Below, one piece after another: positions 55,101 to 64,000 of a stretch of DNA of 64,000 nt; within the stretch, counting starts at the first letter, position 1, and every line of letters begins with the position of its first letter. The position numbers and the translations under genes were made by a program. This stretch comes from Acanthaster planci (lineage: Eukaryota > Echinodermata > Asteroidea > Valvatida > Acanthasteridae). The notes under the pieces are model-generated. The model did no database searches. It worked only from the letters and a program-made list of their open reading frames with translations, and was not told the origin of the DNA. The DNA is taken from the NCBI RefSeq assembly GCF_001949145.1, contig NW_019091418.1, positions 2,633,753 through 2,697,752 of the forward strand, given 5' to 3'.

Positions 55101-58100
55101 AACTTGGCACTCACCTAAAAGGAAAAACCCAAACTTTGTCGTAAATGAGAAAGTAGCAAAACTTTGAAAAGAATATTAAACATCCTTAGCATGTCACATG
55201 TGAAATTTAGAAATACACCAATAATTCTGATAAAAGACGGTTTAATTCTTGAACTTGTCCTGCAAATCAACCCAATTGTTTGAATCCTGACCATGAAGTC
55301 ATTTGATGTTGGTGTAGATTTCTTTACTTCTGTTTACATCACTCCAATATGGAAGACTTCAAGGACTACTACTTACTCTTGTCACATCCATAAGCTGCTG
55401 GACTCGGGCTTCATTATCAACTTCTGTTGACAAAATGAAAATTGTTATGGACCATAAGGGATCCTAAGAGCTATACCCTATTCCTTGGAACATTTTCATT
55501 TTGATTTGAGACAGTCAGTTGTATCATTACAGCCAGACGTTCATTGACCTTTAACCTTTGTCCCCTCACCTGTGTCATCCTCCTCAGTGCTCTGTAGTCC
55601 TTTGAGCTGCACTAAACAGTCTTTTAATACCTAAAAACAATATCAAACGTGAGGATCACTTTAAACCAAATTCTTGACGATCATTTAAAAACAGTCTGCA
55701 TCATTCACCAATCAACCAACAAGCTTTATAAGTTTTCATGTCCAAGAAATATACAATTTCTTTATGAAAGTTTGTTTGTGAAGAGTTTAAAATCCACTGA
55801 CTTGCCTCGAGAAAGGTAATTTAAGTCAAACTTATTCCTTCATCAAATGGGTGCAAATACTTTGTAATAATTCATTATGACAAAGTTTCAATGCAGTAGA
55901 GGGATATGAATATTCTAGATTGATTTACGCCATTCCATCTCCAGAGGGTGGTGATAAACACTGTTTTGGTTAGCCATACCAGCTGGGGATTCGTACTTCA
56001 ATCTCATTGTCTTTGNNNNNNNNNNNNNNNNNNNNNNNNNNNNNNNNNNNNNNNNNNNNNNNNNNNNNNNNNNNNNNNNNNNNNNNNNNNNNNNNNNNNN
56101 NNNNNNNNNNNNNNNNNNNNNNNNNNNNNNNNNNNNNNNNNNNNNNNNNNNNNNNNNNNNNNNNNNNNNNNNNNNNNNNNNNNNNNNNNNNNNNNNNNNN
56201 NNNNNNNNNNNNNNNNNNNNNNNNNNNNNNNNNNNNNNNNNNNNNNNNNNNNNNNNNNNNNNNNNNNNNNNNNNNNNNNNNNNNNNNNNNNNNNNNNNNN
56301 NNNNNNNNNNNNNNNNNNNNNNNNNNNNNNNNNNNNNNNNNNNNNNNNNNNNNNNNNNNNNNNNNNNNNNNNNNNNNNNNNNNNNNNNNNNNNNNNNNNN
56401 NNNNNNNNNNNNNNNNNNNNNNNNNNNNNNNNNNNNNNNNNNNNNNNNNNNNNNNNNNNNNNNNNNNNNNNNNNNNNNNNNNNNNNNNNNNNNNNNNNNN
56501 NNNNNNNNNNNNNNNNNNNNNNNNNNNNNNNNNNNNNNNNNNNNNNNNNNNNNNNNNNNNNNNNNNNNNNNNNNNNNNNNNNNNNNNNNNNNNNNNNNNN
56601 NNNNNNNNNNNNNNNNNNNNNNNNNNNNNNNNNNNNNNNNNNNNNNNNNNNNNNNNNNNNNNNNNNNNNNNNNNNNNNNNNNNNNNNNNNNNNNNNNNNN
56701 NNNNNNNNNNNNNNNNNNNNNNNNNNNNNNNNNNNNNNNNNNNNNNNNNNNNNNNNNNNNNNNNNNNNNNNNNNNNNNNNNNNNNNNNNNNNNNTCTCAT
56801 TGTGAAGTAATTCCACTTGCTCGTTCATCTCAGAAACTCTGGGAAAGCCAAACAACAGACATAGTAAATATCATCGGAAGTTACATTCAAACTTTGCAGC
56901 TGCCCTATTTCTGCAGATGAGATAGCTATATGGGTCTTCAAATTTTAGAAGCCTGGTTCCATTTCATTTGCAATGCTACTAATTTTTCTGAATCTTGGTC
57001 CCTCCTTGATTACTAATTACCCAGGTAAAGAAAGTTCCAGTCCTTGAAATGTCTGAAATTGCTTTGAGCAGAATTAAATCTTGGTGATTCTACCTTCCCT
57101 GTAATCTTGCTAAGTAAGTTCTCACGTGAGTGTGGGGACTACATGCAGGGTCAATTTGGGCATTTTAATGATATAAACCCTTTGTCAAAGGTCATGAGGT
57201 CAGTTGCATTCTGAATCAGTCTCTTACACTGCATATGAGTGAGGTAATAAGTAACAAGTGTTTGGACAAGTACTATTTTCCTGTATGTTGTACACACACT
57301 TAAAGGTAAGTTCCACACTGCGCAAAGTTGTCGCTTCAACACTAGAGATAGCAGCATGGAGGATATGGGTTAAATAAACGCTTGATGCTAGAAACATGAA
57401 AATGCAACTTCACAAATAAAATCACAGTTTGTAACAGTTGATAAGTAATGACAAAGTACCTCTCATTCCAGCCGGCAATTTCTTCAGTCAGCTGTTCCTT
57501 GGTAGATGTCAATAGGTGGTTCCGTTCAGTCAGTGACTGGACCTCATGTTGTAAGGCAGATACATTATTGTTGCTGAGCTGTAAGTTATTCTCAAGCTGC
57601 GGGAATGAATACAATTTTTGGTTCTATCAGAAGAACATATGAGTTGGGTTTTCAGTCCCTACCTGAGTATATGAGTTGGGTTTTCATTCCCTACCCGAGT
57701 ATACGAGTTTTCAGTCCCTACCTGAGTATATATGAGTTTTCAGTCCCTACCTGAGTGTATGAGTTTTCAGTCCCTACCTGAGTGTGAGCTTTCAGTCCCT
57801 ACCTGAGTAAATGAGTTTTCAAGAAATCTTATCAGGAATGTTTTCCCTCCTCTAACAAAACATTCCTTCATTGTCTTCTCTTTATGAGGTTTCTTAAGGC
57901 TTGCAAATTTAAAGAAGTAAATTTGGTTTCATTGCCAGAAATAAATACAAACCAAAAGCTACTACTTACATCTTTCACCTGTTGCTGTAAAGCAGCTATC
58001 GTCTGATTGGCTGTGCTTACTTGCTCTTCATAAAGATCAACCTGTCAGAAATAAAGCCATTTATTAAAGGGTGAGTTGAATAACAGCTTAATACAAAGGA

Positions 58101-61100
58101 GGTTTTTCACAAAAAGGGAAAACAGAATGTGGTCAGAATTTTTCAAGAAAATCTTGGTGATGTATAAATCCAATGCACCATTCTATCTTTTTAAAGATGC
58201 AAACAAATGTCTTCCATTTTGAAAAAAACAGACAGACGCACCTGAACAATAAACCTCCTCCTACAAAAAAATAGAAAACAAAAAAGACATGGCCATCGCA
58301 GGATCCAAATGTACTCATTGGTAAAGTCTCAGGCCAGAACAGAATCCCAACTTTTGCAAGATTTCAGAAGATAAAGTCTGGCCTGGATTCCATTACATCA
58401 GGTTTGATGCCCCATGAAACTGGAAGTACAATGTGCCATTGGCTTCCTCCAAAGAAGGAAGATGTTGGAGGAGTCACAAATGTTTCTGTCAAGAACGTCT
58501 AAGGAGTCAGAGTAAGGAGAAGTATACAGACCTGTTCTTGAGTGGATTTCAGCTGTGATTCTTGCTGTGCTAACAGTGACTTTGCTGTGCTCAATTCTTG
58601 TTGGACTGTATTCATGTTTGCTTTCAGGTCATCACAGGATTGCTGAAATTCAACAAGAGTCCTACATGACTAAAGATGTCTCCTGACACTGACAAGAAAT
58701 TTGAAAAGGAGAAATGTTGCAAACGACTCTACCTGGCCACTGTACATTTTCTTGTTGACACCTTATTACTTGTACAAATATCAGGACACACAAAGACCTT
58801 ATGAATGGCATATTACATGGAAAGAAAGTAGAACTCACGATGCAAAATACAGAACTATTTCCTCCTCTAACTACTTTGAATAAATTTGAAACAAATGAGA
58901 CCACCTTTGAATGGCACATTCCTACAACTGACTTACACTAGTGTGCTTTTGACCTTCATGTAGTACATGTCCCATGCTTTCATTCCTTGGTAAGCCTGTG
59001 GCCAAATTTCTTGGCTACAGCTTGAAATAATGCAAGATTCTATGGAAACTGGCTATGGCTACTATCATAGACTCATACAGAACTTGAAGCCACATCCAAG
59101 TCAGTTGGACATGGCCTACTGTAAGAACATGTATTTGACTCCAGCAACAAATCCCTCAATGAAACTAGACTTCCACCAGTCCAATGAAATGACTTAAAAC
59201 ATTGTATTTTACTGTGGTTGTCTGGTTTTACATTCAAAACTGAACTTTATTTACTCTGTCAAACTGTTAGATTTTAAAATTCAATTTAAAATGTTTCCAA
59301 ATGAACCAATGCACCAATCATGTTACAAAACTAAGCATCCCGTTGTACCAAGGTCATCTGTGCTGTAATATGAAAACAATACACAAACAAATCCCATCTA
59401 TTCATCAATTGCATGGACAGGTCCCTTTGATGTTAGCACACAGATACAATAGCAATGAATGAATCAATAATCAGTAACAGGTGTAGCGACTGCTATAAAC
59501 TCCAATGTCCATTCGACTTGTGGGATTCCAATTCCACACTTACCGACAAGTTGTCCCTTTCCTGCAGGGTCTTGTCAACATTCTGCTTCAGCTCATAGAA
59601 CTGTTGATTTTGAGACTTAAACTACACAAAAAGTATATAGAACAAATCAATTCAAAATTTGACAATAATTAGTTGGTTGAAAAATAAACCTGATAATAAA
59701 CGGACAGGGATGTTGAACTCTGACCTCTAGTACATGAGAGAGGTGACTGTAACGACTGAACCAAGAGGAATACCTGTAATTCACAACTGATTTCCCCACA
59801 AGGGGGTTGCCATGGTTACTGTAACGACTGAACCAAGAGGAATACCTGTAATTCACAACTGATTTCCCCACAAGGGGGTTGCCATGGTAAGGCCAATTTT
59901 GCAGTGCATTATGTGAAAATGGTCAATAAACAGCATGCATTTGTAGGAGTTGGACTGCTCATTCATTTTTTTTTAAAAATCTGTGATTTACCGGTAGGTT
60001 GAAATTTGTGTGTGTGAATGTGAATCATGTCCAGAACAGTGACAAGGCTCCAACTTTATAAATTTGTGTGATATGACACACAAAACATGAACAACAGATA
60101 AGTAACTGCAGGGTGATTTCGGAAGACTGCCAACCAGGACATTAACAAGAGGCCTTTGGGGCTAACGTTTTGTGGCTCAGCATACTACCAATTGCTCGTT
60201 GTTTTCAACTTCCTAATGAACATGTTGGCAAAGACAATAAATAACTAAGATACTGCCAACACAGGACTCCATAGTTTACTTGACAAAGCACCAATGCTTC
60301 TAGACCACACTGTAAGCAATTGCTGCCCCCATGCTATTTTTACCACAAAATGATTTCTTTCTATCACACATGCACTTCACTTTAATTAGCTACATCATAT
60401 CTGGAGGACCATTTGTGATTCAATACATGGCAGACAAGTCAGAAGACATTAACAAAAACAAATGATGTTATTAGAAAACAAAGCAATGGATATGAAAGTA
60501 AAGGACAGATGAATTCCACACCTGGCTTGTAGTCATATCTAAGGTGTCCAAGATGTCTTGTTTCTGTCCATGTAGAGCCTCAATCTCATCCAGCATCGAT
60601 GCATTAAATGCTGCATTGACACAGGATAGGAATAATGAACAGATGACGTTGGATTCAAAGAGACTGGAGTTATTAAGAAAAAAATCATGTAACTTCCCAG
60701 ATCTAGATGTACAAACTCACTCCGCGTGGTTCAAAACCTACCCAGTCAGACTGAAGTAGATTTAGTAACAGTATTTGGACTGTTAAGAGAAACTCAGGGT
60801 TTCCTCAAAACCATGACTGGAAAGTTTGGAAAGTTTCACCCTCTAATTTCAGCAGGTGGAGAAGTTTACATACCAAATAAAACAGTGCAAAAAGCATGTA
60901 CTGCAATTTGGAAAAAAAGGTTGTTTCATTACCAACATGCACGTACAATAAAAAATGTCAAACACATGTTAGCTTAAATACAACGCAAGCTATTAGCACC
61001 TAAAAAAAAGTATGCCTTCAATTTTTGAACAAACATTCCTACCAACTAACCTTTTGGATTTCGGCAGCTGCATATCTGTAAATTCAATCAGACCAACAGT

Positions 61101-62470
61101 GCATCAGACTAAAGACTTCAGCTCATTACGTGACAAAAAAATCACATGCTTTTTAAGATTAAATTGTTATGGTGTATTGTGTCTCAGATTATTTCTGAGA
61201 TAACAAAGAGTCTGAAACACACAGTTCAAAAGACAGTTCCTCTCAAACAGTACTGTAAAACGACTATACATGTATAATCTACAATTATAGCAGGGGCTGG
61301 TATGGCCTCTGACCTCAAGTAACTACCCCCCTCCCCATAGGTGGCAAAGTCAAAGGTCAGACTGACACCAGAATGTTACTCCCACTGTGGGTCAAGTGTC
61401 CCCAATAAAGCCCATGTTTCCCTTTTCATTTTCACATGAAAATTGTTTGCGTGCATCCTTTGCCCCTGCGAGAGTAAAACATGAAGATTTTTTATCGGTC
61501 CACTTGAAGTTTACATGATCAGTACAGGAGCACTACCACTATACATTCTCTTGGACAATTTGATTTTCTTTTTGTGGTGAGTCTCTTTGAAAATGATGTA
61601 TCCTACTCACACAAACACAGAGGAGGAATGAGAAGACAGCACAGCTGATGAGTTCGACGATGATGACAATAGGCCAAGGAATCCCCAAGAAATCTGTTCC
61701 ATGGAGAGCCACTTGAACACTCTCAGGTAACTGAAACAAACAAAGAGATGCGCTTGTACTGTCTGGTTGAAGCAATGCATCAGAGATGTACATACATATA
61801 TCACAACATGTGAATTATAGATGGCTCACTTTTACTTAAGCGACTCAAAAGAAAAAAACAGGAAGAAGTAATTGTCATGGCACCGCTGTTTTGATCGGTA
61901 ACTATGGGTAGTTGGGGCTAGGCAATTATTCTGTGATCTATGATCTGCATTGTTACTTTTGAATAGTACTAGAACACTGAAGTTGGTTTGAAAGTTCCCC
62001 ATTAACCACACCAGTGATAAGTCTTGACTTCAGACCTTATTTATCTATGGATGAACAATTTTGACTAATCCAAATCCTGTCTGAATGAGAATGATAGGAC
62101 ATAACTGGGCACTGTAGGGTTTAAAGTTTGCAGCCAAAAGTTTGACACATCCAATGATGAGCATATACTTTGTTCAATGAATATATATTTTTGTCTTTAT
62201 AGTGGGAATTGATTCAATTAAATATTAAAATATAAAAAACTGACAGAATGACTCGGGGCATTGTTATGTCAATTTCAGAAACTCACTTGATTGTTACTGA
62301 TTATGAATGGAACGTACCATTTCCATTAATGGTTGCAGGGAGGTATTGACAGCCAACAGTAACAGTTTCATCATGTTGAAGCCAGCGGTTGACCAGTCCT
62401 CCAACGTACTATTCATGGTCGGTACTCCAGTTTCAGCCAGTGACTCCTCGTCTTCTAAACTCAATGGCAC
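49083..62470 (-). CDS. MIA3: TANGO1/cTAGE5 family protein (MIA3/MIA2-like), 3' part of gene
   Basis: The product belongs to the ER-exit-site receptor family that couples bulky cargo such as collagen to COPII. Its luminal part binds cargo, its coiled coils bind partners and tethers, and its proline-rich end binds Sec23. Here 23 exons or exon pieces on the minus strand chain in matching phases, about 2.4 kb of coding sequence plus a part lost in the gap 56016-56794. In order they give a luminal juxtamembrane segment, LPES...LGIPWPIVIIVELI (membrane), coiled coil 1, coiled coil 2 with HEKKAHDSW and EAKREAASLRH (near-identical to human MIA3), and a proline-rich C terminus. The SH3 and luminal exons must lie past 64000, so the gene is partial. 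Invertebrates usually have one gene for the TANGO1/cTAGE5 pair, so the symbol marks the family. Confidence 0.9.
49140..50123 (-). other. TANGO1-like last intron
   Basis: A 984-base intron containing the 24-bp minisatellite 49333-49675. Nothing else was seen. Confidence 0.55.
49333..49675. repeat. 24-bp minisatellite, 14 copies
   Basis: There are fourteen full units of 24 bases plus a 7-base partial. Units 8-14 (49501-49668) are identical, and units 2-7 differ at several positions. Because 24 is a multiple of three, frames stay open. The plus strand reads TGLVKGLV repeated, and one minus frame reads TRPVTSPF repeated. Confidence 0.95.
50124..50251 (-). CDS. MIA3: TANGO1-like exon: proline-rich, penultimate
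   Basis: 128 bases, phase 1 to 0, with acceptor tgctcag and donor gtgagt. It encodes GMRPGSRGPYPPPAGAPPPG and on to STPLD, and continues the Pro-rich domain. Confidence 0.85.
50682..51368 (-). CDS. MIA3: TANGO1-like large proline-rich exon (Sec23-binding type)
   Basis: 687 bases, phase 1 to 1, with acceptor tttctctccag and donor gtaagt. It encodes about 229 residues very rich in Pro, Gly, Asp and Arg, with many PPP runs. The unit GPPPPDMDFGP occurs twice and DDRDFGP occurs twice. In TANGO1 and cTAGE5 this region binds Sec23 through PPP-type motifs, and many are present here. Confidence 0.92.
51757..51786 (-). CDS. MIA3: TANGO1-like 30-bp microexon
   Basis: EGSPQPVKQ between acceptor tatgacag and donor gtacgc. 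Its phase is 1 at both ends, so skipping it would keep the frame. Confidence 0.75.
51787..52397 (-). other. TANGO1-like intron
   Basis: A 611-base AT-rich intron. Nothing else was seen. Confidence 0.7.
52398..52468 (-). CDS. MIA3: TANGO1-like exon after coiled coil 2
   Basis: 71 bases, phase 2 to 1, encoding LTELEGRRAKTDTAPLYKPS. This is the end of the coiled coil and the start of the linker to the proline-rich region. Confidence 0.82.
52863..52930 (-). CDS. MIA3: TANGO1-like exon, signature of the family
   Basis: 68 bases, phase 0 to 2. It encodes ISARAAERELQEAKREAASL then RH. The EAKREAASLRH run is almost the same as in human MIA3 and is the strongest family marker in the window. Confidence 0.92.
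52931..53560 (-). other. TANGO1-like intron
   Basis: A 630-base intron. The plus-strand open frames 53028-53258 and 53221-53442 inside it have no recognisable domain. Confidence 0.7.
53561..53596 (-). CDS. MIA3: TANGO1-like 36-bp exon
   Basis: VAAHEKKAHDSW, phase 0 at both ends, between cctattag and gtaaga. HEKKAH is conserved in vertebrate TANGO1 and cTAGE5. Confidence 0.9.
53863..53923 (-). CDS. MIA3: TANGO1-like coiled-coil 2 exon
   Basis: 61 bases, phase 2 to 0, encoding TQIKDLKEELEKAERNFRNQ. Heptad-like, and matches the family segment before HEKKAH. Confidence 0.9.
54107..54208 (-). CDS. MIA3: TANGO1-like coiled-coil 2 exon
   Basis: 102 bases, phase 2 to 2, encoding KLGREEALRLQSDSKLENAD and on to EVEITNYR. 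Confidence 0.88.
54375..54513 (-). CDS. MIA3: TANGO1-like coiled-coil 2 exon
   Basis: 139 bases, phase 1 to 2. It ends TKLEVMTEYFKNKEVELQR, matching the human segment with QQKEMALQKKL. Confidence 0.9.
55024..55114 (-). CDS. MIA3: TANGO1-like coiled-coil 2 exon
   Basis: 91 bases, phase 0 to 1, encoding VSAKLSLVEGEKNELDAKYE then TEVKGRRELE. Donor gtgagt. Confidence 0.88.
55377..55423 (-). CDS. MIA3: TANGO1-like short exon
   Basis: 47 bases, phase 1 to 0, encoding VDNEARVQQLMDVTR. It corresponds to the human segment with IKQMMDVSRTQ. Confidence 0.88.
55570..55630 (-). CDS. MIA3: TANGO1-like exon
   Basis: 61 bases, phase 0 to 1, encoding VLKDCLVQLKGLQSTEEDDT. Donor gtgagg. Confidence 0.85.
55997..56015 (-). 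CDS. MIA3: TANGO1-like exon, 3' end only (rest in gap)
   Basis: KDNEIE ends at donor gtacga and splices in phase 0 to VLKDCL. The 5' part of the exon is lost in the N run. Confidence 0.65.
56016..56794. other. Assembly gap (779 N)
   Basis: Unresolved bases inside the TANGO1-like gene. By alignment from memory with human MIA3, about 10 residues of coiled coil plus an intron should be missing. Open frames reported across it are artefacts. Confidence 1.
56795..56838 (-). CDS. MIA3: TANGO1-like exon, 5' end only (rest in gap)
   Basis: Begins after acceptor ctttcccag and reads VSEMNEQVELLHNE in phase 2, then enters the gap. Confidence 0.75.
56839..57459 (-). other. TANGO1-like intron
   Basis: A 621-base intron with nothing further seen. 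Confidence 0.7.
57460..57596 (-). CDS. MIA3: TANGO1-like coiled-coil exon
   Basis: 137 bases, phase 0 to 2. It ends STKEQLTEEIAGWNER, matching the human KEQLQQEIEDWSK region. Confidence 0.92.
57641..57820. repeat. Minisatellite, six units of 25-32 bp
   Basis: Unit core GAGTTTTCAGTCCCTACCTG, of varying length, in the intron 57597-57969. Units shorten from left to right. Confidence 0.9.
57970..58041 (-). CDS. MIA3: TANGO1-like coiled-coil 1 exon
   Basis: 72 bases, phase 0 at both ends, encoding VDLYEEQVSTANQTIAALQQ then QVKD. Donor gtaagt. Confidence 0.87.
58532..58642 (-). CDS. MIA3: TANGO1-like coiled-coil 1 exon
   Basis: 111 bases, phase 0 at both ends, encoding QSCDDLKANMNTVQQELSTA and on to QLKSTQEQ. 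Donor gtctgt. Confidence 0.87.
58643..59543 (-). other. TANGO1-like intron
   Basis: A 901-base intron. No other feature was seen. Confidence 0.7.
59544..59621 (-). CDS. MIA3: TANGO1-like coiled-coil 1 exon
   Basis: 78 bases, phase 0 at both ends, encoding FKSQNQQFYELKQNVDKTLQ then ERDNLS. Acceptor tttgtgtag, donor gtaagt. Confidence 0.87.
59622..60521 (-). other. TANGO1-like intron
   Basis: A 900-base intron holding the 72-bp tandem duplication and nothing else recognised. Confidence 0.7.
59746..59889. repeat. 72-bp tandem duplication
   Basis: Two nearly identical copies (59746-59817 and 59818-59889), intronic. The identity suggests a recent event. Confidence 0.95.
60522..60610 (-). CDS. 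MIA3: TANGO1-like exon, start of coiled coil 1
   Basis: 89 bases, phase 1 to 0, encoding FNASMLDEIEALHGQKQDIL then DTLDMTTSQ. The acceptor tcaatgcag has a weak pyrimidine tract, but the phase fits the 25-bp exon before it. Confidence 0.78.
61051..61075 (-). CDS. MIA3: TANGO1-like 25-bp microexon after the membrane segment
   Basis: ICSCRNPK between acceptor aatttacag and donor gttagt, phase 0 to 1. It is needed to join the phase-0 end of the membrane exon to the phase-1 start of the next exon. Its short Cys/Arg-rich sequence fits the cytosolic face of the membrane segment. Confidence 0.6.
61611..61730 (-). CDS. MIA3: TANGO1-like membrane-segment exon
   Basis: 120 bases, 40 residues, phase 0 at both ends. 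It starts LPESVQVALHGTDFLGIPWP, matching the human LPDDVQPG..FYGLPWKP segment, then PIVIIVELISCAVFSFLLCV, a hydrophobic membrane span. Acceptor gtttcag, donor gtgagt. Confidence 0.92.
61731..62317 (-). other. TANGO1-like intron
   Basis: A 587-base AT-rich intron, with nothing further seen. Confidence 0.7.
62318..62470 (-). CDS. MIA3: TANGO1-like luminal juxtamembrane exon
   Basis: 153 bases, 51 residues, phase 0 at both ends. It begins VPLSLEDEESLAETGVPTMN and ends MKLLLLAVNTSLQPLMEM. The hydrophobic stretch lies where human TANGO1 has its luminal membrane-associated segment just before LPDD. The acceptor has tandem AG (cttagcag). Confidence 0.85.
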
Positions 62471-64000
62471 CTGCTAAGATCACAATATGAAACACACTGA
62501 AATGACTGCCACATTAAAGCATGTTCCCTATCTCTACCGCAATTTAATGTGGAATACAATTTGGTGCAATGCACATGTACAGGTATGTCAAAAAATGGAA
62601 CACTAAGCTGATTATAAATGCTTGGCTCAAAATGTTCCATTCAACAGATATACCATGCAACAATCAGGAAATCAATAAGCTAAAAATAAATGTTAACCAC
62701 AGGGCCCACTGATAGGGCCAAGCAACATGTAGAGTAATTGGGAGCAGTAAAGTATGAGACATCACACTAAAATCCTCTACATATTAACAAAATAGAAGGT
62801 CTGCTTTCATTGCATAGGTGTAAATGTATCTGGAATATTCTCTAGGGTCTTTCAACTGAACCCAAATAGCAAGTGGAATAAGTTCTTGATTTATGCTACA
62901 GACTATTCATCTGACCTTTGAGTGTATTGTGTTAGTGTGTGATGTCTTGTAACCACAAAAACAAACAGACAAACAGACGAACAAAAATAGCTTGAACTTT
63001 GCCTAGTTAGAAGTATCAAAGTCTAGTACAACCAGGAATCAATCACATGGTTGTGGGAGAGGATAAGATTCAGTATTTGCTTATTTTGACGTTCCTTCTC
63101 TACACCATCTATCACACTAATGAGCAACAAACCAAATAGATTTCAAATAACACACAAATGCATGTACAGCTGCCAATATAATGCACCTGTTCAATGTCAG
63201 TACATATATGTGACATGCAAGCATTAGTACATAGATGTACATGTACATGTTCATGTATGTACGTGTACTAAATACCGGTATCAACTTACATGTACAGAAG
63301 TTTCCTCATTGAGAGTCAAAGTTATCACAATTGACCATGAATAGAAGCCTTTAAATAATTATTACAATAATAGAATAAAAAGAAATAATGGCTGCTCGAG
63401 ATTATCACGATTAGAAGCCATCTGTACAAACTCCTACTTTAATTCCAAAAAACCCCACAGATCTCATGGCTCAATCTTCCAATTATTTCTTCATAATTTA
63501 CAAATACCTGGACATGTACCTGGTCCATATCTTTGCATAGAGCTGATTTGTGTTGGATACAAACCACACTGGGTACGCCAAGATGATATGAATAAGACAG
63601 TTTGACTTGATGAATGAGGCCGGCAAACAAGGCTGTTCCACATGTGATATCTATAGTACTGGGCATTAGTATGCATACTACATGTGCATACTAGTGCTAT
63701 CCATGCATCTGATCCTGTACATCACATCATGCCTTGAACGGGTGAATCCATTTCTATCAGGGGGGTGGTTTTTTACCCAACTGATTCTCCTCTCTTAGTT
63801 CCAGTTTGGTTTCTTACAGTTTTTATACAGTTTCTTTTGTGACTAAAACAAAGTGTTTAAAAAATTCATACAATTTTTGCTGCATATGGTTCGCTGATTA
63901 TGGCAATGGTGTTTAAGAAATCTTAAATATATACTGGTACATATATTTCTGGGGGAAGGGTGAGTGCAAACCTGGCAGATTTAATGCGACCTTGAATTTT
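62471..64000 (-). other. TANGO1-like intron, continuing off the window
   Basis: No further exon could be supported. The acidic luminal region and SH3 domain are expected beyond 64000. An ACATGT cluster lies at 63236-63270. The 75-codon minus frame at 63439-63666 shows no TANGO1 likeness. Confidence 0.5.

Noticed and set aside
55948-56855. Long open frames over the second N run
   Set aside because: Same artefact. Only the real exon edges at 55997-56015 and 56795-56838 (minus) were kept.
63439-63666. 75-codon minus-strand frame as a further TANGO1-like exon
   Set aside because: Not acidic or coiled-coil in type, no matching splice phase could be shown, and it carries no family motif.

Overview
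The window is eukaryotic, from an invertebrate animal. Genes are sparse and split by GT-AG introns, many of them long. Short palindromic ACATGT/TACATGTA words occur throughout, and there are remnants of a DIRS-type tyrosine-recombinase retrotransposon, tRNA-derived SINE-like pieces and a possible pogo/Tigger-like MITE. The gene content (a TALK/TREK-like K2P channel and a TANGO1/cTAGE5 homologue) together with the DIRS remnant fits a marine invertebrate. An echinoderm or other non-vertebrate deuterostome is my best guess, but it is an inference from style and not proven. Two assembly gaps are present (37974-38676 and 56016-56794).

Plus strand, 6-33 kb: a two-pore-domain potassium channel locus of unusual layout. 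One 5' exon (6063-6366) encodes M1, the extracellular cap and the first pore helix, and it stops inside the first selectivity filter (TTIG). Two separate downstream halves each start with the missing YG of that filter in the matching phase. Half A is a single exon (10941-12106) giving a 489-residue channel with a long cytoplasmic tail. Half B is three exons (29047-29219, 31847-32012, 32753-33042) giving a 310-residue channel of typical TALK size. I found no second first-half exon, so the simplest reading is one gene with two alternative 3' halves. The roughly 17 kb between them holds a decayed DIRS element (about 25.25-27.68 kb), a MITE (24.47-24.65 kb), a tRNA-like SINE piece and one copy of a dispersed repeat.

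33-49 kb: no gene I can identify. This stretch looks richer in CpG and poorer in ACATGT words than its flanks. It holds tRNA-like SINE pieces, the second copy of the dispersed repeat, and a tight cluster of CRE, GC-box, ETS and CCAAT motifs at 41.79-41.93 kb that resembles a promoter.

Minus strand, 49-62.5 kb: the 3' part of a TANGO1/cTAGE5 (MIA3/MIA2) family gene. Twenty-three exons or exon pieces chain in frame, apart from a gap in one coiled-coil stretch. They encode a luminal juxtamembrane segment, a membrane segment, two coiled-coil regions and a proline-rich Sec23-binding-type C terminus. The N-terminal (SH3/luminal) exons must lie beyond the right edge. The two genes converge (tail to tail), and nothing suggests they work together.
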